From: Homalodisca vitripennis
Taxonomy: Eukaryota; Arthropoda; Insecta; Hemiptera; Cicadellidae
Direction of reading: 5' to 3'
DNA: 64,000 nucleotides
NCBI RefSeq assembly: GCF_021130785.1
Contig: NW_025777632.1
Location: 1 to 64,000 of the forward strand
Under the pieces are notes generated by a model that did not search any database, was not told the origin of the DNA, and worked only from the letters and a program-made list of their open reading frames with translations. A program made the position numbers and the translations under genes. Shown here piece by piece: positions 12,540 through 24,511 of the stretch (its first letter is position 1; each line of letters begins with the position of its first letter).

Positions 12540-13240
12540 AATTGTAGACTGATTTCTTTCTGTACATTTATAGTACTGAAGGGATTTTTAAAAACCATAA
12601 ATAAAATTTTTTTTTCTGCTTACGCATGAAATATAATTATATGTTATTCAAACTTAAGTATCACTACACACGAAAATGAATTTATTGCAAAAGTCCTTAA
12701 CATTAAAATCCTCTTAAGTGAAAATGCGTTATAATAACATAGGAACTGTTTCTCTGTTTTTTTTTCTGTGATAGATAATCAGAAGACTAGAATGTGAACT
12801 GCTTTGGGTAAATAGTTAGGAGAAGATCTTTTAATTGTAAATTACTAAGCAACTCGTCCATAAATCTTTGTCTCAAACCTGGTTTTCGCCATAATACTTC
12901 TGGTGTAGATTTTCCACGCCCTAACGTTTTAGAACATTAAACTGAACAATTAAAAAAGTCCTGGTCTTTATCAAGCTTTTGGCCATTGCACTCGTTCCTG
13001 GTCGCACTTCTTCAAACCTAATTTAGTATAAGTTTAACGAATTGTGTAAATAAAACATATGTATCTATCGAAAGCTGTGCTACTTGTCATGTGTTGTTTC
13101 CACGGATAAAAAATATTAATACGTACACTTTCGTGTATATTTAACCTTTTTATCTTTCAGTTTTTTGCCTTTACTTGCTTGTTTACGTCATGAATATTAT
13201 TAGCATTAAGTACATGTTATTATTTCATGTTCAATGAAAT
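12540..13240 (+). repeat. Array core, weakly conserved copy 2
   Basis: Begins with a copy of the tgattct motif ('gactgatttctttctgtaca', 12547). It then has 'agactagaatgtgaactgct' (12784), a decayed 'aaacctggttttcgcc' box (12878) and 'gtttccacggat' (13095). The order matches the other cores but this is the most diverged copy. Confidence 0.55.
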
Positions 13241-13737
13241 CTTACGCATTAAATATATTTCAATATTTATGGATGTTATATACATGAAATGAATTTTACT
13301 TTAAAAATTAATCATTTGTACTATAACCTTTTCCAACAATTCACCTATACTATGTACTGTTTCCATCATTAAGAAATCTTATACACGAGATTTTTGCAAT
13401 GAATAAATTTTAAATATTCCTAGTCATGTTTTAATATATTTTTATTTCTGTAATATGACCTGTAATAATTTTAGGAGAAGTTTTAAAAGTGCAATGTTTG
13501 GTATACTACGTAAATTAGGTATCTAAAAGCTACAATCTAAAAATATTTTTTTTTGTATATAGACAAACTAACAATACCGTAAACGGTCATATCGATAAAG
13601 ATTCCGGGCTAATAAGTCTCTCAGTAATATATTGACACATACAACCATAATCTAATAAAGGAACAAATCTTTAATATAGGGTGTTATTTAAATGTTTATA
13701 TGGTAAGTACTCATATTAGTGTATAATCAAATAACAT

Positions 13738-13749
13738 GTATTTCGTTAA
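13738..13749 (+). repeat. Target-site duplication, left of SINE
   Basis: The 12 bases 'gtatttcgttaa' are repeated exactly at 14010-14021, directly after the poly(A) tail of the element. Confidence 0.92.
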
Positions 13750-13981
13750 GTCCTCCTCCGTAGACTAATGGTTATAGTCTCGGCTCTCTAACCGAGAGAA
13801 TCACGGGTTCAAATCCCGGGGAGGTCCAATCAGGCATAGACACGATTCATAGTGTACTTTGTAAATAAATACTTAGACACGATTGATAGTGTACTTTGTA
13901 AATCAAAAATACCAGTGTAATAAAATATCAGTGTACATCGAAGCCAGCATAGCTTAAAGCTGAGGCTTAAAAAAGAATAAT

Positions 13982-14009
<28 letters not shown>
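13750..14009 (+). mobile_element. Complete tRNA-derived SINE with poly(A) tail
   Basis: A 260-bp non-autonomous retroposon. The head (13750-13827) is tRNA-like: an A-box-like 'tagactaatgg' at 13761, a perfect 4-bp D stem (gact/agtc), an anticodon-arm-like stem (ctcgg/ccgag) with an eight-base loop, and an exact B box 'ggttcaaatcc' at 13806. The acceptor stem is imperfect, so this is not a working tRNA. The body carries two direct copies of a 29-bp segment (13838-13866 and 13875-13903) that differ at one base. A run of about 28 A residues (13982-14009) ends the element. Exact 12-bp target-site duplications flank it. The long pure A tail and perfect duplications suggest a recent insertion. It would depend on a LINE in trans; whether the Jockey-like elements here serve that role is unknown. 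Confidence 0.9.
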
Positions 14010-14012
<3 letters not shown>

Positions 14013-14021
14013 TTTCGTTAA
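14010..14021 (+). repeat. Target-site duplication, right of SINE
   Basis: Exact copy of 13738-13749. Confidence 0.92.
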
Positions 14022-14229
14022 ATTTTTGGTACTACACATGACTAATTAAAAGCGATATTTCAAGTAGAGCTACCTGTTATCAGAGCATAAATGATTGTAC
14101 ACCGCTTTCTACTATATGTTTTGGGTACAGAGAGGATGAAATACAACACAAAACACAAATTAGCAGGTACTATACAAAACGTACCATATAATCATACAAA
14201 TATAATATAAACTGAAGAAATAAATCTGT

Positions 14230-14680
14230 ATAAGTTATCTGTTTTGGTACTTTGTGGTGTGATAAATATTCGTCAAAAACTAAAGACCTAAACTGTTTTA
14301 GGTAACAAGTGATAGTGAGAGCATAAACTGCGATTTTTAAGTAATGAAAGTACCTCATCCTTGTAAGTCCTGGACCTGGTCCTGGTCGTGTTTCTTGCCA
14401 TCTAATAGTGTTCCTGGCTCTACTTCCGCAACTAGTTGTGAGTTGGACAAAGATTAAAAACGGTGTGACATTTCACTTTCAAATTATTAATTAAAATATT
14501 AAAAGTATTTGCCTACGTTGTTTCCATGGATATTATATTATAATTATGTTATGCAACCTTTCACGTAGTTTTCACCTGATTTTTTATATTGGTAACGTCA
14601 CGACTACTACTAACATTAAACCCATTAAGAAGACAAACGTTGAAATAAAATACTATAAGTTATAATATGATAGTTCCCTG
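14230..14680 (+). repeat. Array unit type B core, copy 1
   Basis: Matches 30.42-30.76 kb and 54.59-54.95 kb: 'gtaagtcctggacctggtcc' (14364), 'gtgttcctggctctacttcc' (14408), 'aactagttgtgagttgg', 'gtttccatggatat' (14520) and 'ttttcacctgattttttata' followed by 'cgtcacgactacta'. Confidence 0.75.
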
Positions 14681-17600
14681 CCTCCAAATAAGTGCTACAT
14701 TAATATTTATATATTATTATCGAGGGGTAATGTTTCACATGCCATTTAGTACTGTTGCTAATAATTAGTCGACATTAACGTTCTTTTAAATTAATACGAG
14801 TAAATAAATAATATAACCAATCACATAAAAAATACATCACTAAAAATATGAATATATATACTTATATTAAAATGTGAACATTATTGAAAATTTGTATATG
14901 AATATAAAACCTTAAAGTAATACTGAGATATCGGAGAGTTTATTACTTATATATTATGTAAGCGTCTCAGGAAACTAAATCACATTGTTAAAGAATGTAA
15001 ATTGCTTTAAGATGAAACACTTGCAATGAATTCCTCAAAAAAGCTTGAAAGAATAGAATCCCATAATGAATATAACATTTCAATGTCGTATTAAGGCATC
15101 TAATTACGGTATTGCATAATGTAGTTTTATTAGAACACTACCTTAATTATTGTTAATTGTAGGATAATCTGCATGCAGGTATCCATTTAATTTATACAAT
15201 TCAATCAACCACAGAGAATTTTGTTCCTTCCTTCAAATGAAGGAAACGTGCAGTTTATTTAGTATACACAAGGTCCGTGCACACGAACCACAGATGGTGG
15301 ACTGAGTATACGGGCGAGTAACGCAACTGTAGATTTAACAATTATCACATTTTTATTTTATGAGTATTTCATAGAACACAGTCAAAAATAAAATATCCTT
15401 ATTGCTTAAACCAGTGACATAAGCCTATGTTTATTGAAAATCTATTTAATAATTTTAATTCTTTAGTTGTATTAACAAGGTTCCAAGTGAAATACTATAA
15501 CTTAAGTACATTTATAAAACAAAAGTAAATTTTAGTAAAAATGTTTGTACCTACTTTCTAATATAAAACAGTAAATATAAATTGAATATTTATAACTGGC
15601 TAAATATTTTTGGACTTTATTGCCTAATAAATGCCAAAGATTAGGAATTTAGTATACTAAATTACATTTAATAACATTTTACTTACTAATTATTTAAATA
15701 AAAAAATAACAATATTATTAGTATTAAAACTCTGAATAATCATTATTTTTCAAATAAACCTATTACATGTTTCTTAATTTTTATTTTACACTCGTGTGTT
15801 ACATTTTAAAATGAAATTAAGTTATGAAAAATATTATATTTTTTTCTTTACAGTTCAAATTTTTAGCAAGTCAAACAATTTAAAAATCTTATACCATGGA
15901 AGTTTCAAAATTTAAATGTATCGAAATCTTCTGATATCCTTCTTTTCTGAATCTTAAGAAATTACAGAATACAAAGTGTAGCGTTGGCTTTTGAAACGGA
16001 AAGCAGTATCCCCTATAATAAAGAATTAGAAAATAAAAAAATATCTTAATACATTTTTATTTTAGTATTCTTGTCCCGGTATTGTTGATAGCTACCCATG
16101 AACGATTTTTCACGTTATTCTAAGCGTACAAAAATGCACGGGCGTGCTTTTATGGCTGCTCGATTGCTTATAAAGCTAATTAGCGATTTGAATTTCAAGT
16201 TTGATTTGTGTAAATTTTATATTTTTAACAGAATTTTGTTGACACTGGAGTATATTTTATTACTTACAATTTTAATTTAATTTCTGAGAAATTTCTGCGT
16301 TCTCATTATACATTATTTATAAATTTTTTAATAAAATATTCTTTTTAACTTAAATTTATATGAAGTAACTTTAAACTACAGTTAAAATTAGGGAAACATT
16401 GCTTTTCAATACAAAATGTTTTTTAATACATATAGGTACAATAATACATGAACATAAGCTATTTTAGCTAACTAACGAACTATTATTTTAATTAATTAAA
16501 GCACACAAACCAAAATTAGAAAGGATAGCGTCCTCTACAAGGACAGGTTGAAAGCAGCTGTTACCATTTTACTAATAGCAAAGAAAAAGTGATGGTCTTA
16601 ATAGTTATATTAGTAATGTTTCATATCACTTTATACATTCAACAAATTTAATTGTAATTTATAAATTACACGTGCAGAGTTTTAAAATTTAAAACCAAAC
16701 ATGTATGAGGATTTCCTTCACCACAAAACCAATAAACCTATGGTATAATATGCTATCACTGAGAAATAAAGGAAACAAAGGACGTTTTTATGAAAAAAAC
16801 TTTCAATATTCTCAACCAATCATGTGTATTTTTTTTATAGTGAAACACATTTGGGGGATAAAAAAATGTCTATAAGACATCTCATGAAATGAACCATAAA
16901 CATAAAATTGTGCATGCAACATCATGAAACATGTAACGTGATATGGTGTGGTGTATTTGTATTTTGGGTTTATTAATCCAAGTATTTGTGGGGTAACCCA
17001 TGTTCCATTACTGGAGTTTTTCTGAAAATATCATGACTGAGAGCTGATCATGTAGAGGATTTTGTGTGAGCAGTACCTTTTTTGAAGTCCATGCTCAATG
17101 CAGTTTATATTTTTAGTAAATGTATTGCTAAGGATATGTATTAGTACCCAAACTAATTGTAACCTTTAATTCGTACGAAAATAAAAAAATCCAGGTTTAA
17201 AAATATAAACACCATTTTTCCTACTTAATTGTACAATTGCTTAAAATTCATGCGATTATACAATTATAAATCGTGTGTTACAAATTTACCAACTTTTGTA
17301 CAACAGTGGGCCAGGTTTCCTGAGCCTGGTAATTGTCAGTATTGGACACCCTCTTCCAGGTTTAAGTTATGTCAAATCCCAGTTATTTAAAAAAACCATG
17401 ACATCTTCTGCACAATGCTTACCTGCGCCAATCCCTCCTCACTATGCCCTCTTTTACTATGAGAGAGAACTCTGGTGATAAGTTAAATAACTAAGTGAGG
17501 AAATCAAACATTATAGAACCTATTTATCTCAAAACTGATCAACACTGTTTCAAAAGATTATTACGTATAATAAAAAAAAACATACTTTATTGTGAAATTT

Positions 17601-17755
17601 AATTTTTAACCAGCAATCACAAAACTTTTTCAAGTCAAGGTCAATATTTATATCAACTTTAAATTTCCAGAAAAATGTTTGATAGATATTATTTATGAAA
17701 TAATTCTCCCCTTAATTTTAAAATTTTAGCAAATATGTAATATACAATATGTAGT
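14681..17755. other. AT-rich non-coding DNA
   Basis: About 3 kb with nothing I can name. Short frames at 16098-16280 and 17275-17478 lack motifs and paralogs. Confidence 0.5.
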
Positions 17756-17799
17756 GTTAATGTGGCATCAAGGCAGCGAGTTTGCAGAGTGTTTCTAGG

Positions 17800-19979
17800 T
17801 GGATTGTAGACGGAGGCAATCTCCAGTTCGGCTCCTGCTGCGTCCTGGTTTCCCTGCACTTGTTGCTGGGGACCTCAATGCAAAGCATCTGGACTGGGGA
17901 TGCCGGAACACCAACTCCAACGGCAGAAGTCTCCCACCATCTCCTGGACAACCGACTCCACATCCAACTACTGACACCTGAGGAGCCCACGCACTACAAT
18001 CACAATCGACGGCACCTCCCGAACATACTGGACATCGGTCTAGCTGGCTCACTGGACGGACACATCGAGGTGTTTGCAGTGTCTGATCTCTCTTCAGACC
18101 ACGTGCCAGTTGTCTTCGACCTCTCGGACGACGGAGCGCCATCATATCCTCCTACTCGTCCCATTAAGGTCAACTGGCACCACTTTTCAAATTACCTAGC
18201 TGACAGACATCGGCCACCACCAACTCCTGCCGAGTCACCGCACCAGCTAGACTGACAAGTACACGACTTGACTTCCATCCCCTAAGAAGCTATGACGGCC
18301 TCGTCATCTCCTCTATCCCGGACTGACATCTATCCACCTCTACCCGAGGAGTTGAGAGAGGAAATTCGCCTTTTTCCTCTCTCAACTCCTCGGGTAGAGG
18401 TGGAGTGATCAGCAGTCCCGATGTCCCCACGCCAAGCAGACCTACAACCGCCAGGCCAGGAAGTACTCTCCTCTCCTGGCTGAACACAGAGCGGCTGCGT
18501 GGGATGACTTTGTGGAACATCAAGCTGACGGTGGTGTCGGTGGCATCTGGAAAATCTCCAGGGCACTTCGAGGGGAGAAGAAGACCAACCGACCACTTCA
18601 TGGACAGCGTGGTATTGTCTACTCCCCTGGAGATCGAGCAAAGGCCTTCGCCTACACCATGGAAAACCAATTCTCTCCACACGCGGATTTCTAGACGAGG
18701 ACACGAGCGAAATGATTGAAAACTTCTTGGAGGAATACCAACCTGACGAAGACGACCTACTGCCCACTGTGACTACACTTGAAGTGCATGACCAAATTCG
18801 CCGCCTTCGCCCGAAGAAGGCCCCTGGCCCGGACTGCTTAGGAACTCCAGCATTGAACAACCTGCCGGCTTGGGTGATCGTCACGATCACCTGCATCTTC
18901 AACTCATGCCTACGCCTGGCTCACTTCTCGACCACCTGGAAGGAATGCCAAGGTGATCATGATACCGAAGTCCGGAAAGAACCCTCTCTTCCCGGAGAAC
19001 CACAGGCCGATCTCCCTCCTGCCTGTGCTCTCCAAGATTCTGGAGAAGATCGTCTTGGCGAGATTCCCTGAGGAGTTTCTTCACGTCTATCAGGGCAGAA
19101 CAATTCGGCTTCCGCACCGGCCACACCACCACCCTTCAGCTTCGCAGAGTCCTGAACAACATCACCGGAGCTGTAGTAAAGAAGCACCACTCCACTTCGG
19201 TCCTGATAGACGTGAGCAAAGCCTTCGACAATGTGTGGCACGAGGGACTGCTCTTCAAGCTGTCATCGTCTCCATTGCCTGGCAGGATTTTTTCACCTGC
19301 TCCGCAGCTATCTCCACCTCCGGACCTTCTCCGTCAGCGTTGCCCGATTCACCTCCACGACCCGCCCCAGTGACATCTGTTGTGCCACAGGGATCAGTCC
19401 TCGGCCCGATCCTGTACCTGTGGTACACAAACGACTTTTCCGGTCGCTCCGAGAGTGCAGCTCTCCCTGTACGCGGACGATGCGCTCCTCACGGCCACTT
19501 CTGCCAACCTGAGGATGGCTGGGTTCTACATTCAGCGGCAGCTGCACCTACTGGAGCCCTGGTTGACCAAGTGGAGGATCAAGTTCAACGTTGATAAATG
19601 TGAAGCCATAAACTTCACAAGGACAAGGAGACAAGCGGACGGCCGTCACCTGTCACTCAACGGCGACGACATACCGTGGAAGACTTCAGTCAAGTACCTG
19701 GGGGTCCTCCTGGACTCCAAACTGACCTTCACACCCCACGTCAAGAGGATTTGTGGCCAAGCGAGGAAGGGCTTCGGCAGCATCAGCCCCCTGCTCAACT
19801 TTACGAAGCTACTGGACCATTGCGAAGGTCCTGCTCTACACGGCTCTGATACGACCAGTTCTCACATATGCGGCCCCAGCATGGTACCACCTCACCTGCA
19901 AGACCGCAAGGAGGCAGTTGCTCGCTGTCCAGAGCGTGTCTCTCCGGCGGGCCATTGGGTCGCCCTGGTTCGTGAGGAA
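17800..19979 (+). pseudogene. TE1 ORF2 remnant (endonuclease plus reverse transcriptase)
   Basis: Encoded the protein that nicks target DNA and copies the element RNA. In order I can see: the end of an AP-like endonuclease domain (AGDLNAKHLDWGC, about 17862-17900; LSSDHVPVVFDL, about 18090-18125); a linker with a C-terminal 'LRPKKAPGPD' (about 18808); RT fingers 'RPISLLPVLSKILEKIV' (about 19010); motif A 'IDVSKAFD' (about 19206); motif B 'VPQGSVLGP' (about 19381); the catalytic YADD at 19470-19481; and a thumb or post-RT region 'KYLGVLLDSK'. The frame is broken many times: shifts near 17925, 18942, 19085 and 19440 (one extra T compared with TE3) and in the inverted duplication at 18334-18403. 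It is not functional. The motif spectrum fits the Jockey clade. Confidence 0.85.
18334..18403. repeat. Perfect 31-bp inverted repeat inside TE1
   Basis: Arms 18334-18364 and 18373-18403 are exact reverse complements around an 8-base loop. The homologous stretch of TE3 (about 41520-41590) has only the left arm and continues with unrelated coding sequence. TE1 has therefore replaced about 28 bp of coding sequence with an inverted copy of the sequence just upstream. Confidence 0.9.
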
Positions 19980-20003
19980 CACAGCGACTTGGCCTTGGAC
20001 TTG

Positions 20004-20300
20004 GTTAACTTCAGATCTCTGGTGATGGTTTCAGAAACTAATTGGTTAAATCAACAATTATTACAGACCATATTTTCTACTCAAATCTGCATAATATTGT
20101 TACTATTTTATTGAGTGCAAACAATTAAATTTTATTTAGATATGAATGTTGTTCCAGAAGTCAACTAGCATTCGCTTATTACAAATCATGTTCAATAATG
20201 CACTGTTATTAAATGCCTGAGTGATATCTCTAAGACCTATTTAAGTCAATAATTCTCCAAGTAATCTTTACACTATTTATCAGCTATGTATAAAACGGAT
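20004..20300 (+). repeat. Array module C, copy 1
   Basis: About 280 bp collinear with 40.84-41.13 kb and 56.04-56.29 kb. Landmarks are 'aactaattggttaaatcaac', 'ttattgagtg', 'gtcaactagcattcgcttat' and 'aattctccaagtaat'. It is non-coding. Confidence 0.85.
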
Positions 20301-20307
20301 AATACAT

Positions 20308-20340
20308 AGCCACCCCTCCTCAGTCACAGCGACTTGGACG
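20308..20340 (+). mobile_element. 3'-end scrap of the TE1/TE3 family
   Basis: 'cctcagtcacagcgacttgg' matches the terminal bases of TE3 (cagtcacagagacttgg, 43531) and of TE1. It interrupts a satellite unit that elsewhere reads straight from 'tatatag' to 'cttggacgatgtg'. This is probably a very severely 5'-truncated insertion or a deletion remnant. Confidence 0.5.
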
Positions 20341-20344
20341 ACTA

Positions 20345-20790
20345 GCTTATTCGATGTGTAGAAATTGATTGTAAACTGATTCTTTCCTTACACTTATAGT
20401 ACTGAAAGGATTTAAAAAGAAAAATTCAAGTTCTTTTTTAGCTCACCAAATATACGAAAATAAACCTTAAATTAATCTTTACACTTTTTATCACATATTT
20501 ATGAACGAATAGTATATAGCTTGGACGATGTGTTGAAAGTAATTGTAAACTGATTCTTTTCTTTGCAATTAGAGTACTGAAAGGATTTAAATAAATGCAC
20601 TTCAAGTTCTTTTTTAGCTCACAAAATATATGAAAATACTTCTTCTTTATACTTTTTATTAGATATGTGTGAACGAATAGTATATAGCTTGGCCCATGTG
20701 TTGCAAATAATAGTAAACTGATTCTTTCTGTACACTTACAAGATTTAAACACGAAAATCTCAAGTTCTTTGTTAGCTCAAAAAATATTCG
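20345..20790 (+). repeat. About 170-bp tandem units, three copies
   Basis: 'gtaaactgattctttc' recurs at 20371, 20545 and 20713 (periods 174 and 168). It is followed each time by a 'ctgaaaggattt'-like stretch (degenerate in the third copy), 'ttcaagttcttttttagctc' and 'gaatagtatatagcttgg'. The first 45 bp of the unit are a version of the tgattct motif found across the array. Confidence 0.85.
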
Positions 20791-21680
20791 AAAGTTTATT
20801 TGTTGTTTAAGATAATATTCCTCATTATATAAATCCTGTTAATTGCAATCGCGTTATAACTAAATAGAAACTGTGTCACTGTCCAGTGTACATTTAAACT
20901 GCAATTGTATAATTCCTTAGAGGAAGAAAAATACTATTTTGATACGTAATATAAAGCAATTAATTATTTAAAAATTATTGTGAAATTAAACATTAAATAC
21001 CTCTAATTTAATTTTAAAATATTTTACTATGATTTGTTTAATATTAATAATTCCTGTGCACGACTGATAAAATTAAAAATATAACTATTTTCATAACTAT
21101 TAATTTGTCAATGTTCAAACCACTACCCTAACACTAATAGGGTAGTCACACTAGCTTAGTTTATTTTCCATATTTATTGCATAGTTGACAATGATTACTC
21201 TCCTGTACGTTAAGGAATTATAATTTTAGTTTTATTGTGCACGTTACGGCATAGATATTTTTATTGTTTTGAATATATAAAAAAAGATAAACTTTTTTTA
21301 TATTCAAGTATAGATAAGGTATTTTGCTCAGTATCACTATAAATATATTTGAGAAGTTTAAAATATAAGCTGTTATATACCTGATTTTGTGCTTAAAGAG
21401 GCCTCTGACCATATCAGCACAGGACGTAAAGTCTCTCAACAAAAATGCATTCTCTCTTATTATTAAAACCACTTTCATTAAGTTATTTAATTTTTAATAT
21501 TCAAATCAAGTAATCTACAATACTATTGAAGTTACACTAAAATTTAAACAAAATATGAAAATATAATTATTATACGAATACTTCACTCGTTTAGTTTTAA
21601 AAAACGGTTGACTCAGAATATTGAAATTTACATTCTTAACTAGTATCCATGTATATGAAGACAATTGTTAGTAAATAGTG
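20791..21680. other. AT-rich non-coding DNA
   Basis: Nothing recognisable. The minus-strand frame at 21218-21478 has no known motif. Confidence 0.5.
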
Positions 21681-21689
21681 CGTCCGATT

Positions 21690-21850
21690 CGGAAATCAAA
21701 CTCTGACCCTTTACGTGGTATAACTGAGTCGGTAAACACATACTACCAAGACAATAGAATATGTCTACCAGGCACATTCTAGTAATATTTCTTTAACGTG
21801 TGCTAATAGATGTGAAGGTGCAGGTATTATATTACTGTCAGCAAAAGAAT
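21690..21850 (-). repeat. tRNA-like module, diverged array copy
   Basis: Shares 'caaactctgaccctt', 'ggcacattctagtaat' and 'gtgctaatagatgtgaa' with the modules at 10.07 and 50.16 kb. It sits just upstream of a type-A unit. Confidence 0.5.
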
Positions 21851-21889
21851 ATTTTAAAATGATTTAATGCTTAAATTTTTTATTTATAA

Positions 21890-24480
21890 AAGCCTTAATG
21901 GAGTCCAATAATAAAGTGAGCGATTTTACCCTCGACAGGAGAGAGTTTTGGTGTACAATTCAGTAACTAATTCATAAAGGTATAAGTTATAGAATAATTT
22001 ACTTTTAAAAACTACCCTTTACTGTTTTTCTAATATTTAATTTAAACAGTTTAACATAATTTAATGGAGCATCGATATTAGTATTATTATTATTATTATT
22101 ATTCAGCCAGCACACACTAATTTAATTTAGCTTTTAATATTTAGTCAATAAAAATACGTTAGAATAGGAGCTGTGTGACATAAGTAAAAGGATGCTTCTC
22201 CTATACAAAATTAGATTTTATATCAATTTTATATCACCTATGTAAAAACAGGTCCCAATTCCACTCTGTTGTAATCCATAAACATATCAAATTACAAAAC
22301 GATTACCCGGGTATTCTTACGGTACAGAGTGGATTATAAACAGCCTAAAACACAAATTTTCCAGTTTTAGAAGAAAGTTATGACAACCTTAATAAATCTT
22401 CATGGAAAACTAACGAAATAACACCTATTTGAATATTTTTTACTTTAGCGTTGTCACTACATTTAACTAATCCGGTAGCCTGTCACTAAAACTAGGATGT
22501 ATAAACTGCTTTGTTAGGTGAGAGATCGAGGAGTAGATGCTGTGATTACTAAAAAAATTATATAAATAACTCATCTGTATGTTCTGGTCCTGATCCTGGC
22601 CATAATGTATCCTGGAGGAGTTTCCCTAACGTGTTCCAAATATAACAATTCTGATAATAATCTGTACTATCGAAAAACCAATGACCAAATCCTGTATCTT
22701 GTTGTTTTCTATGGATATACATAATTTTAATATATTAAACTTTGGTTATGTTTCAGTTGTTTTCCTTTATTTTCTTTTAATCCTGACTTGTGCAGGCGCG
22801 TCTTAAGCCACGTTCACCACCGAGAAGCATCACACTTATTTTATGTTATTGTAAAGTCGTACATTGTATGGGTAAAAATATATAAATAAACTTATTTATA
22901 AAATGTTTGTATCAAAATGCAACCCAGAAACACCTTTGACATGAAATTTTTTGATACAGCCACATTTACCAAACCTAAATATATTTTACAACATATTTGA
23001 TTCTATTAGTCTGCAATATTGTACTTTTAAATTCTACCGTCAATTCATTCCAAGTTCATGTTTTCTATGTTAATCAAGAATTATTCTAATGATATTTCAT
23101 GTATTTATAACTAATAATATTATACAAACACTTGAACCAGATTATTCTACCTTTTATGCAGAGGTATTGTATTACAGTTCTGAAGCATATAGATTTATGA
23201 AAATGCCCGTATCATTCATTTTTAATTTTGAAAGTGCAAACAACTTAATGTTTTATATCGTAATGATCAAACATTTATTTAGTTTTTATGTCCATACGCA
23301 TTTTATGGCGTTAATATGTCAATTTTTATCTATACGCTACATCACGTGATACTAAGTGTTTATAATTTCCCCTTTTATACAAGTAACAAATATGTAAATT
23401 CAAGCCGAATAGTTTTAATTTTCTTTTAGCGATTGTTGTCACCAAATATTTAACAACCTATGGGTTAGCTAATTTGTAATTTTTTACGTGCTAGTATGAC
23501 GATACGTGTATGGGACTTATAAAAACCTACGATTTACGGTTTAAAAACACTTCTGTATCAAATTGTTTATATTTTTAATGTCAATAGTAATTTACCTAAA
23601 TTTCTCGTTTAAGAAGATATACACGTTAAATAAGTCGGCCTAAGAAGCCTATTTCTATAAACCATGTCTGTTTCCAACGTTTTTAATTAATTTCCTACAT
23701 TGACAAAAACCTGATATCCAGAAGTGCCTTACCATTCAATAGACCAAATTTGGTAAGATTTATCCAGCCCCTCGAGTGGTGGGCGGTAATTTGGTGGATA
23801 AGTTATTGCAATGAACTGGACTCTAGCAACTCAAAAGAAGAAGCTTGTAATATTTAAACTTCAAATGCTAAGCGCGATAGCATTTAAAAGGTATCTACAA
23901 TATGACCACTGATATTTCAAACATCAAGTTAGCTACAGTTTTTTAAGGCTATATTTTAGCTAACTGTATCATCCGAGAGTTAGTTATTTGCAGGACTTGG
24001 AAATTACTCATAAAACCTCAGCGCACCCTTTTAGGCGACACTTTTTTGTAGCATTGGTGTGTAACCTTTTAATATACCTGTGATTGGTTAACGATTCCAT
24101 TGAGTTCGTTGAAGGTTATCAAAATCCTTCTATTTATTACCTAGTCTACATAAAAGAGACAAAACGAGTAGTTTTCATGTCAAGTAATCGTAAAAATATG
24201 GAAGTAAAACGGGACATATTCAAATTAACAGCAAGCGTACAGTTGTGCAAGGAAGTTTTTTGCGCCAACTCTTTTTTTTGTATGCAGTTATTGTACTGGA
24301 GTATATATGGCGGTTTTTTGAATACTATAATACATAAAATTAGTGATTATCTGGACTAAAGTTATCTTATTGAGGTACAAAAATCAAAAATCCTTCTTTT
24401 ACAAGTAAGCTTAAAAAAGTTACTTACGAGTGCACTGATAGTGAACTTTCAGATTTTCAAAAATTACTACACAATGTAAA
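21890..24480 (+). repeat. Array unit type A, copy 2
   Basis: Collinear with the other type-A units: 'ccctcgacaggagagagtt' (21930), an expanded ATT microsatellite at 22076-22104 where other copies have only two or three ATT, the tgattct motif variant (22298), the core box 'tctggtcctgatcctggcc' (22584), 'ccattcaatagaccaaattt' (23722) and 'ttatctggactaaagtta' (24345). The last matches 47.13 kb. The 91-residue frame at 24084-24359 lies in this homology but has no intact counterpart in the other copies. Confidence 0.8.
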
Positions 24481-24511
24481 AATTATTTAAAACATTACAG
24501 TGCTCCAACTC

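Larger units (their letters stand above)
17761..20003 (+). mobile_element. TE1: 5'-truncated Jockey-clade non-LTR element
   Basis: Relic of a non-LTR retrotransposon starting inside the endonuclease domain. The ends are inferred from two empty sites in homologous array DNA (near 40.83 and 56.04 kb) that read through 'gta', 'tta' and 'ttag/ttcag'. 'gttaa' occurs at 17756-17760 and 20004-20008 and may be a 5-bp target-site duplication. Compared with TE3, TE1 lacks about 380 bp of the C-terminus and 3' UTR, joined at a 'cac' microhomology near 19980. It ends in a short 'ttggacttgg' tail. It belongs to the same family as TE3 and differs from TE2. Confidence 0.85.

Noticed and set aside
13750..13827. 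A functional tRNA gene
   Set aside because: The B box is perfect, but the acceptor stem is imperfect and the anticodon loop is abnormal. The sequence is the head of a SINE with poly(A) tail and target-site duplications.
17795..19547. Several long minus-strand frames opposite TE1, and similar ones opposite TE2 and TE3
   Set aside because: They are shadows of GC-rich retrotransposon coding sequence and have no protein family signature.
20345..20790. CRISPR-like array
   Set aside because: The repeat units are about 170 bp and fully homologous, with no unique spacers. This is a short tandem satellite in a eukaryotic genome.
24084..24359. 91-residue frame as a host gene
   Set aside because: It lies within a type-A array unit. 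The homologous DNA at 46.5-47.2 and 59.0-59.6 kb has no matching frame, and there are no domain motifs.
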